DNA of 54,018 bases from Achromobacter sp. Bel (GTDB lineage Bacteria > Pseudomonadota > Gammaproteobacteria > Burkholderiales > Burkholderiaceae_B), in contig NZ_JABBJN010000039.1 in NCBI RefSeq assembly GCF_012928505.1, positions 1 to 54,018 on the forward strand. Direction: 5' to 3'. Within the stretch, counting starts at the first letter, position 1. Each line of letters opens with the position of its first letter. Positions 8,495 to 17,140 of the stretch are shown here, piece by piece. Below the pieces are notes generated by a model. The model made no database searches. It saw only the letters and a program-made list of their open reading frames with translations, and was not told where the DNA came from. The position numbers and the translations under genes were made by a program.

Positions 8495-9336
8495 ACAACG
8501 GATTCTGGCGGCGCTTCCGCCGCAACAAAGGGGCCGTGGCCGGCCTGGCCGTGATGGCGGCGGTGCTGCTACTTGCCCTGACCGCCCCGCTGATCGCCGC
8601 GCACGACCCCTGGGCCATGGTGCAGCGCCCGTTCCTGCCCCCGCTGGATATCGCGGGCCTGCCGTTCGGCACCGACACCCTCGGCCGGGACATCGGTTCG
8701 GGGCTGGCCTACGGCGCCCGCATCTCGCTGCTGATCGGGCTGATCTCCACCTTGGCCGGCCTGCTGATCGGCGTCTCGATCGGCGCATTGGCGGGCTATT
8801 ACGGCGGCTGGATCGACAACAGCCTGATGCGCTTCACCGAGCTGTTCCAGGCGATCCCCAGCTTTGCGCTGGCCATCGTGCTCGTGGCGATCTTCCAGCC
8901 GTCGGTGGGGTCCATCGTGACCGCCATCGCGCTGGTGTCGTGGCCGCCCGTGGCCCGCCTGGTGCGCAGCGAATTCCTGACGCTGCGCCACCGCGACTTC
9001 GTCCATGCCGCGCACCTGGCGGGCGAATCAAACCTGCGCATCATCATCACGCAGATCCTGCCCAACGCCGCCGCCCCCATCGTCGTCATGGGCTCGCTGA
9101 TGGTGGCCACCGCGATCCTGCTGGAATCCAGCCTGAGCTTCATGGGTCTGGGCGACCCCAACGTCATGAGCTGGGGCTACATGATCGGCGCCGCGCGCAC
9201 TGCGCTTCGGCAGGCCTGGTGGATCAGCCTGTTCCCCGGCATCGCCATCCTGCTGACCGTGCTGGCGCTGAACCTGATCGGCGAAGGCCTGAGCGACGGC
9301 CTGAACACCCGCCTGGACGCAAGGAGCCGCGCATGA
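8491..9336 (+). CDS. ABC transporter permease, DppC-like
   Basis: This 281-residue permease has an N-terminal FRRNKGAVAGL helix typical of DppC/OppC proteins. The family motif GTDTLGRDIGSGLAYGAR follows, then five more membrane segments and the EAA loop near FVHAAHLAGESNLRII. The frame is open further upstream, but that part is a shadow of the first permease gene. The ATG at 8491 overlaps the preceding stop and gives the standard length. It overlaps the ATPase gene by 4 bp (ATGA), so the importer genes look translationally coupled. Confidence 0.93.
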   Translation: MNNGFWRRFRRNKGAVAGLAVMAAVLLLALTAPLIAAHDPWAMVQRPFLPPLDIAGLPFGTDTLGRDIGSGLAYGARISLLIGLISTLAGLLIGVSIGALAGYYGGWIDNSLMRFTELFQAIPSFALAIVLVAIFQPSVGSIVTAIALVSWPPVARLVRSEFLTLRHRDFVHAAHLAGESNLRIIITQILPNAAAPIVVMGSLMVATAILLESSLSFMGLGDPNVMSWGYMIGAARTALRQAWWISLFPGIAILLTVLALNLIGEGLSDGLNTRLDARSRA

Positions 9337-10976
9337 CCGACTCCACTTCCCTTCTGGACATCCGGGGCTTGAGCATCCAGCTGCCGGCCGGCGCCGACCG
9401 CGCCCTGGCCGTCAAGGAAGCCAGCCTGTCCATCGCCAGCGGCGAAACGCTGTGCATCGTGGGCGAAAGCGGCTCGGGAAAATCCATGATTGCCAACGCA
9501 GTCATGGGCCTGTTGCCCCAGCCTTTGGTGCGCCCCGTCGCGGGCAGCATCGTCTTCCAGGGCCATGACCTGCTGACCCTGCCCGAACCGCAGTGGCGCG
9601 CGCTGCGCGGCAACCGCATCGGCATGATCTTCCAGGACCCGATGTCGGCCCTGAACCCCGTCATGCGCATCGGCGACCAGCTGGAAGAAGCGCTGGACGC
9701 GCACCTGAAACTGTCTTCCGCCGACAAGCGCGCACGCATCATCGCGGCCTTGACCGACGTGCGCTTGCCGGACCCGGCAGCCATCGCCGCCAGCTATCCG
9801 GGCCGGCTGTCCGGCGGACAGCGCCAACGCGTCATGATCGCCTGCGCGCTGATGCTGGAGCCCGCGCTGCTGATCGCCGACGAACCCACCACCGCCCTGG
9901 ACGTGACCACCCAGGCGCAGATCCTGGACCTGATCCGCGATCTGCAGGCCAAGCGCGGCACCGCCGTGCTGTTCATCACGCACGACTTCGGCGTGGTGTC
10001 GCAGATTGCCGACCGCGTGGCCGTCATGCAGCTGGGCCAGATCGTCGAGGCCGGCACCGCCGACCAGGTGCTGGGCCATCCGCGCCATGACTACACGCGC
10101 AAGCTCATCGCCGCCATTCCCCATGGAATGCCCGCTGTTGGCGCCGCCGCCGCGCAACACGCGGTGCTGCTGGACGTGCGCGACGTAAGCAAGACCTATG
10201 TTTCCGGCGGCGGCCTGTTCCGGCGCGGCCGGGAAACCCCGGCCATGCGCGGCATCAGCTTCAGCCTGCGGCGCGGTGAAGTATTGGGGCTGGTCGGAGA
10301 ATCCGGGTCCGGGAAATCCACATTGGGTCGGTGCATTGCGGGATTGCTGGCCCAGGACAGCGGCCAGATCCTGTTCAACGGCAAGGTCCGCGGCGCCCAG
10401 GGCGGCGCGCGGCCCGAACCCGGCCGCATCCAGATGGTGTTCCAGGACCCGCAGGCATCGTTGAATCCGCGGCATACCGTGGGCCGTTCGATCATGGCCG
10501 GCCCCCTCGCCCAAGGCATGGCGCCCGCCCACGCTCAGGCGCGCGCGGCCGAACTGCTGCAGCTGGTCGGGCTTAGCCCGGACGCCGTCAAACGCTACCC
10601 GCATGAATTCTCCGGCGGCCAGCGCCAGCGCATCGGCATCGCCCGCGCGCTGGCGTCAGACCCCGAGTTGATCGTGGCCGACGAACCCGTTTCGGCGCTG
10701 GACGTGTCGGTTCAGGCGCAGGTCCTGGCCCTGTTCGCCAGCGTGCGGGAACAGTTCAAGCTCAGCATGCTGTTCGTCACCCACGACCTGCGCGTCGCGG
10801 CGCAGATGTGCGACCGCATCGCCGTCATGCAGCAAGGCCGCATCATCGAATGCGGCCCCGCCGCGCAGATCATCCAGGAGCCCGAACAGGCCTACACGCG
10901 CGAACTGGTACAGGCGGTGCCTGATTTCACCCGCATCGTCTCCGGACGCCACGGGCGCGAGGCGGCCGTCGCATGA
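9333..10976 (+). CDS. Fused dipeptide-type ABC transporter ATPase (DppD-DppF fusion)
   Basis: This 547-residue protein contains two complete ABC ATPase domains in one chain. In domain 1 the Walker A is GESGSGKSMIANA, the signature is LSGGQRQRVMIA and the Walker B is LLIADEPTTALD. In domain 2 the Walker A is GESGSGKSTLGR, the signature is FSGGQRQRIGIA and the Walker B is LIVADEPVSALD. Domain boundaries are near residue 270. Most Dpp/Opp systems encode DppD and DppF separately; fused versions such as GsiA/YejF are well known. The long frame extension upstream of 9333 is shadow of the permeases. It energises the importer encoded just upstream. Confidence 0.95.
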   Translation: MTDSTSLLDIRGLSIQLPAGADRALAVKEASLSIASGETLCIVGESGSGKSMIANAVMGLLPQPLVRPVAGSIVFQGHDLLTLPEPQWRALRGNRIGMIFQDPMSALNPVMRIGDQLEEALDAHLKLSSADKRARIIAALTDVRLPDPAAIAASYPGRLSGGQRQRVMIACALMLEPALLIADEPTTALDVTTQAQILDLIRDLQAKRGTAVLFITHDFGVVSQIADRVAVMQLGQIVEAGTADQVLGHPRHDYTRKLIAAIPHGMPAVGAAAAQHAVLLDVRDVSKTYVSGGGLFRRGRETPAMRGISFSLRRGEVLGLVGESGSGKSTLGRCIAGLLAQDSGQILFNGKVRGAQGGARPEPGRIQMVFQDPQASLNPRHTVGRSIMAGPLAQGMAPAHAQARAAELLQLVGLSPDAVKRYPHEFSGGQRQRIGIARALASDPELIVADEPVSALDVSVQAQVLALFASVREQFKLSMLFVTHDLRVAAQMCDRIAVMQQGRIIECGPAAQIIQEPEQAYTRELVQAVPDFTRIVSGRHGREAAVA

Positions 10977-11941
10977 ACGCCCCGCACCCCTCCTCCGTGC
11001 GGCCGCCCTGCATCGCCCTGCTCAGCCGCGTGCTTGACATGCGTTACCTGGTGCCGGCCTTCCAGGCGCTGCGCCCCGATATCGCCTGGCGCACCGCCGA
11101 CAACCTGGGCGTGCCCGAAGACATCGACGCCGCCGTCTGTTGGCTGCCGCCCGCCGGCCTGCTGCGCACGCTGCCCAACCTGCGCCTGATCCAATCGATC
11201 GGCGCGGGCGTGGACCACATCTACGCCGACTCCGCCCTCCCGACCGATGTGCCGGTCTGCCGCATCGCCGAAACCGGCATGGCCGACGGCATGACCACCT
11301 ACGTGACCTGGGCGGTCATCAACCACCACCGCCACTTCCCCGACTACGTCCGCAACCATGCGCAGGGCCTGTGGCGCGAAAGCCCCATCGTGCCGCCGTC
11401 CGCGCACCGCGTCGCCATCGCCGGGCTGGGCCGGCTGGGCATGAAGGCGGCAAGCACGCTGGCCGCACTGGGCTATCCCGTTTCCGGCTGGAGCCGCACC
11501 CCCAAACCCGATCTGCCTGCGGGCGTCACGGGCTATCACGGGGCGGACGGGCTGCCCGCGCTGCTGGCCAACGCCGACACGCTGGTGTGCCTGCTGCCGC
11601 TGACAGGCGAAACGCGCGGGTTCCTGAACGCCGCGACCTTCGCCCAACTGCCCAAGGGCGCCCATGTCATCAACGCGGGGCGCGGCGAACATCTGGACGC
11701 GCAAGCCCTGCTCGATGCGTTGGACGCCGGCCAGCTTTCCTACGCAACGCTGGACGCCACCCCCGAAGAACCGCTGCCCGCCGACCACGCGCTGTGGCGC
11801 CACCCGCGCGTCCTGGTCACGCCGCATATCGCCACCCGCACGCCGGCAGCGGCTATCGCCGCGCAAACCTTGGAGAACCTGAGCCTTGTGCAATGCGGAA
11901 AGCGCCCCGACACTTGCGCGGACGCCACGCTGGGGTATTGA
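10973..11941 (+). CDS. D-isomer-specific 2-hydroxyacid dehydrogenase (GhrA-like)
   Basis: This 322-residue NAD(P)H-dependent dehydrogenase resembles glyoxylate/hydroxypyruvate reductase A. Visible parts are the substrate-loop motif SIGAGVDHI, the Rossmann motif VAIAGLGRLGMKAA, INAGRGEHLD, and the catalytic region TPEEPLPADHALW followed by VTPHIA. Catalytic Arg/Glu/His residues therefore appear present. Its start overlaps the ATPase stop by 4 bp (ATGA), placing it as the last gene of the rightward operon. It may reduce a 2-oxoacid or glyoxylate-type product generated by the aldolase or the PLP enzyme. Confidence 0.9.
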   Translation: MNAPHPSSVRPPCIALLSRVLDMRYLVPAFQALRPDIAWRTADNLGVPEDIDAAVCWLPPAGLLRTLPNLRLIQSIGAGVDHIYADSALPTDVPVCRIAETGMADGMTTYVTWAVINHHRHFPDYVRNHAQGLWRESPIVPPSAHRVAIAGLGRLGMKAASTLAALGYPVSGWSRTPKPDLPAGVTGYHGADGLPALLANADTLVCLLPLTGETRGFLNAATFAQLPKGAHVINAGRGEHLDAQALLDALDAGQLSYATLDATPEEPLPADHALWRHPRVLVTPHIATRTPAAAIAAQTLENLSLVQCGKRPDTCADATLGY

Positions 11942-12014
11942 TGCCCGTGAGCCGAAAAGCGCCGCGGCCGAACTGCGTGTCCCTCACAGCCGGCCGCGAT
12001 CAGACGTTACGGGG

Positions 12015-14519
12015 TCATCCATGGGCGGTTTCGGATGCCGTCGCCAGCGGCGGTTGGAAGCGGCGCAGGCGCAGCGCGTTGCCCAGCACGAAGACGCTCG
12101 ACATCGCCATGGCGCCTGCGGCGAAGACCGGCGACAGCAGCACGCCCCAGGTGGGATACAGCGCACCGGCGGCCACGGGGATCAGCGCCGTGTTGTAGGC
12201 AAAAGCCCAGAACAGGTTCTGGCGGATGTTGCCGATGGTGGCTTTCGACAGCGCGATGGCGTTGGGCACGCCCAGCAGGTTGCCGGACATCAGCACGACA
12301 TCGGCGGACTCGACTGCCACGTCGGTGCCGGTGCCGATGGCCAGGCCCACGTCGGCCTCTGCCAGCGCCGGCGCATCGTTGATGCCGTCGCCGACGAACG
12401 CAATCTGGCCATGCGCCGCCCTCAGCCGGCACACTGCCTCCACCTTGCCTTCCGGCAACACCTCGGCCACCACTTCATCGATACCCAATTGCTTGGCGAT
12501 GGCCTGGGCCGTACGGGCGTTGTCGCCCGTGATCATGGCCACCTTCAGGCCAAGCTGGTGCAACGCCGCGATAGCCCCGGGCGTGCTGGGCTTGATCGGG
12601 TCGGCAACGGCGATGATGGCGGCCAGCCGGCCATCGATCGCGGCATACAGCGGCGACTTGCCCTCGTCGCCCAGCCGCTCGGCGGTTTGCGCAAAGCCAC
12701 CCACGTCCAGGCCCAGTTCACGCATGTAGCGGTCAGCGCCCACTTCCACGCGGGCGCCGCCCACCGTGGCGCGCACGCCCATGCCCGTGACCGACTCGAA
12801 ATCCGTCATGGCCGGCAACGCGGCGCCGTCTTCCACGGCGGCGTCGACAATGGCGCGGGCGATCGGATGCTCTGACCGCGATTCCACCGCGGCCACCTTC
12901 GCCAGCACCTCGTTGCGATCAAAGCCGGCAGCGATTTCCAGATCGGTCAGGACCGGGCGGCCTTCCGTCAACGTGCCGGTCTTGTCCACGGCCACCACCT
13001 GGGCATCCTTGAGCAATTGCAGCGCCTCGCCCTTGCGGAACAGCACGCCCATCTCGGCGCCTCGGCCGGTGCCGACCATGATGGAGGTCGGCGTCGCCAG
13101 ACCCATGGCGCAAGGGCAAGCGATGATCAGCACCGCCACGGCATTGACCAGCGCAAAAGTCAGCGCAGGCGACGGTCCGAACATGAGCCACACCAGGAAG
13201 GTCAGCACGGCGGCGACCATCACCGCCGGCACGAACCACAGCGTCACCTTGTCGACCACCGCCTGGATCGGCAGCTTGGAGCCTTGGGCCTGTTCGACCA
13301 GGCGGACGATCTGCGCCAGCATGGTCTGCCCGCCCACGGCGGTGGCGCGCAGCGTCAGCGCGCCCTTCTGGTTGACGGTTCCGCCGACGACGGCGCTGCC
13401 TGCCTGCTTCTCGACGGGGATGGGCTCGCCGGTGATCATCGATTCGTCCACGAAGCTGCTGCCCTCGATCACTTCGCCATCGACCGGCACCCGCTCGCCG
13501 GGCCGGACTTCCACCCTATCGTCCAGGACCACGTCGTTGATCGGAATGTCCACGATATGGCCATCGCGCAAGACGTGCGCGACCTTGGCCTGCAGGCCGA
13601 CCAGACGCTTGATCGCCTCGGACGTGCGTCCCTTGGCGCGGGCCTCCAGATAACGGCCCAGCAGGATCAGCGCCACGATGACGGCAGCCGCCTCGTAGTA
13701 GACGTTCACGGTCCCGGCCGGCAGTAGCCCCGGGGCAAACGTGGCCACCAGCGAATAGCCGAACGCGGCCGCGGTGCCAACCGCGACCAGCGAATTCATG
13801 TCCGGGGCCAGGCGGGCCAGCGCCGGAAAGCCCTTCAGATAGAAGCGCCGGCCCGGCACGGCCAGCACCAGCAGCGTCAGCGCGAACTGCAAATACCAGC
13901 TCTCCTGGATGCCGATGGTGTGCATGACCCATTCGTGCATGCCGGGGATGAGGTGCGAGCCCATTTCCAGCACGAACACGGGAAAGGCCAACACGCTGGC
14001 CAGGACCAGGTCGCGCTTGAGTTCCGCTCGTTCGGCATCCTTCTTTTCCGCGGCAGCCGCTTCGGCCTGCGCGCCGGTATCGACGGGACGCGCCTCGTAA
14101 CCGGCCTTCTCGATGGCCGCGATCAGGTCTGGCACCGCGGCCACGCCGTGCACCGTGGCGCGTTCGGTCGCCAGGTTCACCGTGGCCTGCGTGACGCCGG
14201 GCACCGCCTTCAGCGCCTTCTCGACGCGGCCCACGCACGACGCGCAGGTCATGCCTCCAACCGCCAGCTCAACAGCGCCGGCAGGCACGTCGTAGCCCAC
14301 CTTTTCGACCGCCTGGATCAACGCCATGCGATCGACCGGCCCCACCGCGACGATATCCGCGCGCTCGGTGGCCAGGTTCACGGAAACCTTGCCGACGCCC
14401 TCGACCTTGGTCAGAGCGGCCTCGACCCGGCCCACGCAACTTGCGCAGGTCATGCCCTCGATAGGCAGGCTTATCGTGGCTGCAAAGGCGCGAGCGTCAC
14501 GGGTACTTGGCATGCTCAT
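12015..14519 (-). CDS. copA: Copper-exporting P1B-type ATPase
   Basis: This 834-residue CopA has two N-terminal HMA domains, each with [12 protein letters not shown] (metal-binding cysteines near residues 25/28 and 92/95). Further on are the transmembrane ion site [12 protein letters not shown], the phosphorylation motif DKTGTLTEG and the hinge motif [10 protein letters not shown]. It exports Cu(I) from the cytoplasm. The ATG at 14519 is preceded by GGGAG with good spacing. A MerR/CueR-type promoter lies about 30 bp upstream. No cueR gene is adjacent, so the regulator must be encoded elsewhere. The gene converges with the dehydrogenase operon. Confidence 0.96.
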   Translation of the reverse strand: MSMPSTRDARAFAATISLPIEGMTCASCVGRVEAALTKVEGVGKVSVNLATERADIVAVGPVDRMALIQAVEKVGYDVPAGAVELAVGGMTCASCVGRVEKALKAVPGVTQATVNLATERATVHGVAAVPDLIAAIEKAGYEARPVDTGAQAEAAAAEKKDAERAELKRDLVLASVLAFPVFVLEMGSHLIPGMHEWVMHTIGIQESWYLQFALTLLVLAVPGRRFYLKGFPALARLAPDMNSLVAVGTAAAFGYSLVATFAPGLLPAGTVNVYYEAAAVIVALILLGRYLEARAKGRTSEAIKRLVGLQAKVAHVLRDGHIVDIPINDVVLDDRVEVRPGERVPVDGEVIEGSSFVDESMITGEPIPVEKQAGSAVVGGTVNQKGALTLRATAVGGQTMLAQIVRLVEQAQGSKLPIQAVVDKVTLWFVPAVMVAAVLTFLVWLMFGPSPALTFALVNAVAVLIIACPCAMGLATPTSIMVGTGRGAEMGVLFRKGEALQLLKDAQVVAVDKTGTLTEGRPVLTDLEIAAGFDRNEVLAKVAAVESRSEHPIARAIVDAAVEDGAALPAMTDFESVTGMGVRATVGGARVEVGADRYMRELGLDVGGFAQTAERLGDEGKSPLYAAIDGRLAAIIAVADPIKPSTPGAIAALHQLGLKVAMITGDNARTAQAIAKQLGIDEVVAEVLPEGKVEAVCRLRAAHGQIAFVGDGINDAPALAEADVGLAIGTGTDVAVESADVVLMSGNLLGVPNAIALSKATIGNIRQNLFWAFAYNTALIPVAAGALYPTWGVLLSPVFAAGAMAMSSVFVLGNALRLRRFQPPLATASETAHG

Positions 14520-14555
14520 GGCTTGCTCCCATCGTTCAAAGTAGGCATAAGGGAT

Positions 14556-14586
14556 ACGTTAAAGCTTCCAACCTTGGGAAGGTCAA
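14556..14586 (-). promoter_or_regulatory. CueR-type promoter/operator of copA
   Basis: Read on the minus strand, -35 TTGACC (14581-14586) and -10 TAACGT (14556-14561) are separated by 19 bp. That over-long spacer is characteristic of MerR-family promoters. The spacer carries the dyad ACCTTCC-N7-GGAAGCT, which matches CueR operators with one mismatch. Copper-activated CueR would realign this promoter to transcribe copA. Confidence 0.8.
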
Positions 14587-14597
14587 GCGCATGTTTT

Positions 14598-14765
14598 TTA
14601 TCTCACCGGGCCGGACGCAGCTTGCTCTTGTGGCGTGAACAACCCGTCGATCAGCACCATCGCTGCATCGGCGTGCAGGCCATGGTACTTTCCGCCTGCG
14701 AAGTGGCGGTCTTCTGGCCGCACCCAGGCACGGTAAGCCTTCACGCCGCCGGACACTGACTTCAT
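14598..14765 (-). CDS. Possible 55-residue protein or gene remnant, unknown
   Basis: This short minus-strand frame encodes 55 residues beginning MKSVSGGVKAYRAWVRPEDR. Codon third positions are mostly G or C, as in real genes here, and the composition is protein-like. I recognise no family and no convincing RBS. It lies just upstream of the copA promoter and starts at the edge of the divergent lipoprotein gene, so it may be the truncated 3' end of an older gene. A coincidental frame remains possible. Confidence 0.3.
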   Translation of the reverse strand: MKSVSGGVKAYRAWVRPEDRHFAGGKYHGLHADAAMVLIDGLFTPQEQAASGPVR

Positions 14766-14787
14766 GCCGTTTCGGGAGATTGGGAAT

Positions 14788-15240
14788 ATGGTGCGCAAGT
14801 GCAAGGCGTTGGCGAATGTGAAAGCGAAGGCCGGCCGGGCCGCCGCATTGGCCGTTGCAGGCTTATTGAGCGGATGTTCCGTGTCTTCCGGGCTATGCGA
14901 CGCGTTCGGGCCCAGCAAGCATGCGTCCATGGCGATTCCCCAAGACGCCTCGGTAGAAGAGGTTTTCGCATGCATCGATCAGGAGATCACCGCAGGCGCC
15001 GATCGCAGCTCCCTTGTTGAAAGGGGCTACGCGGTCCGGGATCCTGAGGCGGGCATGCTCGAGACCGAGCACTACAGCACGCCCAACGTCTCCGGCTTCC
15101 GCCTGAGGGCCGAGGTGTCGAAGAAGGCATCCCGGCTGGATCTCTCGTTGCGGGGCGCGGGCGCCTACTGCACGGATCTTGGCGTCGACCACGAAATGTC
15201 GAAGCTGAAGTCAGGCGTGTCCCGTTGCCTTCAGCGTTGA
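14788..15240 (+). CDS. Hypothetical lipoprotein
   Basis: This is a 150-residue protein with a lipoprotein signal peptide. A basic n-region (VRKCKALANVKAKAGR) is followed by a hydrophobic stretch and the lipobox LLSGC, with the modified cysteine near residue 30. The frame is open from an ATG at 14764, but the ATG at 14788 has GGGAG 9-13 bases upstream and gives a better signal sequence. The mature part has no motif I recognise. It has two further cysteines (around FACID and YCTDLG) that might form a disulfide. It is probably anchored in the outer membrane. Confidence 0.7.
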   Translation: MVRKCKALANVKAKAGRAAALAVAGLLSGCSVSSGLCDAFGPSKHASMAIPQDASVEEVFACIDQEITAGADRSSLVERGYAVRDPEAGMLETEHYSTPNVSGFRLRAEVSKKASRLDLSLRGAGAYCTDLGVDHEMSKLKSGVSRCLQR

Positions 15241-15256
15241 GGATGACGCCAGACCT

Positions 15257-15665
15257 TCAGCGGCAGGGTTCCGCTGGCAACGCGTAGCCGATCGTGATGG
15301 CGTTGACCGGAACCTCCTTGAACGCGACCGCGGCGGCGCTATCAAATCGGGTCTCGCAGTTGAACTTCCTGTTGACCACGTAATCCTGGCCCGCGGCTTT
15401 CTTCCTGTGCGCCTCCCATTGGTCCGCGGCATCTGCCGCCTTGCCACCCGCCAGCACCATTTCCATCAGCACCTCCATGCCGCCCGCCGAACGCGCCGGG
15501 CATGATGGGTTGCCCGGCCTTGGGCGCGTACTCGCCGATGAAGCTGTGCAGATCGGCCTCGCAGCCGTTGGCCAGTTCCATCCGCAGCGCCGATACCTTG
15601 CCATTGCCGATCGTGGCCGTGATCTGGCATTCCTGAACGCGGAATACATGCGTTAGTGTGCTCAT
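15257..15665 (-). pseudogene. Frameshifted hypothetical gene (135 residues if repaired)
   Basis: Two overlapping minus-strand frames each hold half of one protein. The first, from the ATG at 15665, reads MSTLTHVFRVQECQIT and continues to about PIMPGAFGG. The second resumes with GGMEVLMEMV and runs to the stop at 15257 (ending ALPAEPCR). Removing one C from the run at 15483-15485 joins them into an uninterrupted 135-residue protein; the 409-nt span is one base over a multiple of three. The joined product has no signal peptide and no family I recognise. This is either a genuine frameshift mutation or a one-base sequencing error. Confidence 0.65.
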
Positions 15666-15731
15666 GCGGCCTGCGCACCGCGCCGATCGGCGGCAATTTC
15701 CAGGCGTCAAAATTCTACCGCGAGCCACCAT

Positions 15732-15750
15732 TGTTGCCATTGCGGCAACA
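15732..15750. promoter_or_regulatory. Inverted repeat with LysR-type (T-N11-A) geometry
   Basis: TGTTGCC-N5-GGCAACA is a perfect 7-bp inverted repeat containing a T-N11-A core, the usual form of a LysR-type regulator box. It lies 127 bp upstream of the CMD-family gene at 15877, where an LTTR activation site would be expected. The LysR gene at 17640-18635 is the obvious candidate regulator, but this is inferred only from proximity. Confidence 0.5.
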
Positions 15751-15876
15751 CCATGGTCCCTTGGCCGGGTCTTCTGTCGATCTTCATGCGGACCTACGAT
15801 TTGGGCGTGGTTCACGCATACGCAGCCCCCCGGTCCGCACCGCCGAAACCCGTCCACCCACATCAAGGAATCCATC

Positions 15877-16356
15877 ATGAGTCAACGCCTGAACGCCTTT
15901 GCCCAATCGCCCGAGCTTTTCAAGAAATTCGTCGAATTCGGCATGCTCTTGAGATCCGGCGCGATCGAGCAGCCGATCCTGGATCTGATCGAGATCCGCG
16001 CCTCGCAAATCAACGGCTGCGGGTTTTGCCTGGACATGCACGTAAAAGAGGCCAAGATCCACGGCGAACGCGAACTGCGCCTGCATCACGTTGCGATCTG
16101 GCGCGAATCCACCGAGTTCTCGCCGCGCGAGCGCGCCTGCCTGGCCTGGACCGAAGCCCTGACGACGTTGGGTGCGCACGGTGTGCCCGACGAAACCTAT
16201 GAGCGCGTGCGGGCTGAACTGTCGGAAAAAGAAATCTCGGACCTCAGCTTCGCCGTCATGGCGATCAACGGCTGGAACCGCCTGAACGTCGGCTTCAAGA
16301 CCGTTCCCGGTTCGGCCGATAAGGCCTATGGCCTGGACAAAGCCAAGTTCAACTAA
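15877..16356 (+). CDS. Carboxymuconolactone decarboxylase (CMD)/AhpD-family protein
   Basis: This 159-residue protein belongs to the CMD/AhpD-like family. The key motif is INGCGFCLDMHVKEA, which has the CxxC redox pair and the downstream histidine of peroxidase-active AhpD-like members. The family often acts as an alkylhydroperoxidase, using the CxxC for thiol chemistry. The ATG at 15877 follows AAGGA at 15865-15869; the longer upstream frame is not needed. It is the first of three genes (CMD, NmrA-like, Ohr) that look cotranscribed. CMD/oxidoreductase/epimerase sets are the usual companions of ECF41 sigma factors, and one is encoded 3 kb downstream. Confidence 0.92.
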   Translation: MSQRLNAFAQSPELFKKFVEFGMLLRSGAIEQPILDLIEIRASQINGCGFCLDMHVKEAKIHGERELRLHHVAIWRESTEFSPRERACLAWTEALTTLGAHGVPDETYERVRAELSEKEISDLSFAVMAINGWNRLNVGFKTVPGSADKAYGLDKAKFN

Positions 16357-16365
16357 GGACTCGTC

Positions 16366-17121
16366 ATGAAAACCCTCGTCATCGGCGGTACGGGCCTGAT
16401 CGGCTCCAAACTCGTCAAGCTCCTTATCGAACGCGGCCATGACGCCATTGCCGCATCGCCCGCCACGGGTGTGAATACGATCACGGGCGAAGGCCTGGAT
16501 GTCGCGCTGGCCGGCGTCGACACCGTCGTCGACGTGGCCAACTCCCCTTCATTCGAAGATAGGGCCGTGCTGGAATTCTTCCAGGTTTCGGGCCGCAACC
16601 TGCTGGCGGCGGAAGCCCGCGCCGGCGTGCGCCACCACGTGGCGCTATCGGTGGTGGGCACCCATCGTCTGGCCGAAAGCGGATACTTCCGAGGCAAGAT
16701 CGCCCAGGAGCAACTGATTGTGGCCGCCGGCATCCCGTACACCATCGTTCACAGCACGCAATTCTTCGAATTCCTGGGCGGCATCGTGCAATCGGGCACC
16801 CAGGGCGACGAAATTCGGCTGTCCCCGGCCTTTGTGCAGCCCATCGCATCCGACGATGTGGCGCAGGCCATGGCCGATGCCACCTTGGCGGCGCCCGTGA
16901 ACGGCACGGTGGAAATCGCTGGCCCCGAACGGGTACGCCTGGCCGAGCTGGTCCAACGTTACCTGCGGAAAACCGGAGACGCGCGCAGGGTGCAAACGGA
17001 CCCGGGCGCACGCTACTTCGGCGCATTGCTCGACGACGACACCCTGGTGCCGGGATCGGGGCCGCGCCTGGGCAAGATCGACTTCGAGACCTGGTTCAGC
17101 CAATCGGGCGCAAAAAAATAG
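16366..17121 (+). CDS. NAD(P)-binding NmrA/SDR-like epimerase-family protein
   Basis: This 251-residue protein has an N-terminal Rossmann motif, LVIGGTGLIGSKLVKLL. It continues with the NmrA-like pattern of an atypical short-chain dehydrogenase (VDTVVDVAN, HHVALSVVG, GIPYTIVHSTQF). The classical YxxxK pair is not obvious, as usual in NmrA-type proteins, so it may be a redox sensor or an isomerase rather than a dehydrogenase. It starts 9 bp after the CMD gene and is clearly in the same operon. It corresponds to the oxidoreductase/epimerase partner typical of ECF41 loci. Confidence 0.88.
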   Translation: MKTLVIGGTGLIGSKLVKLLIERGHDAIAASPATGVNTITGEGLDVALAGVDTVVDVANSPSFEDRAVLEFFQVSGRNLLAAEARAGVRHHVALSVVGTHRLAESGYFRGKIAQEQLIVAAGIPYTIVHSTQFFEFLGGIVQSGTQGDEIRLSPAFVQPIASDDVAQAMADATLAAPVNGTVEIAGPERVRLAELVQRYLRKTGDARRVQTDPGARYFGALLDDDTLVPGSGPRLGKIDFETWFSQSGAKK

Positions 17122-17140
17122 CAGCAGGAGGAGGTCCTTC

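Noticed and set aside
11942..12014. Possible terminator between dehydrogenase and copA
   Set aside because: GC-rich inverted segments are present but no clear stem with a T-run in either direction.
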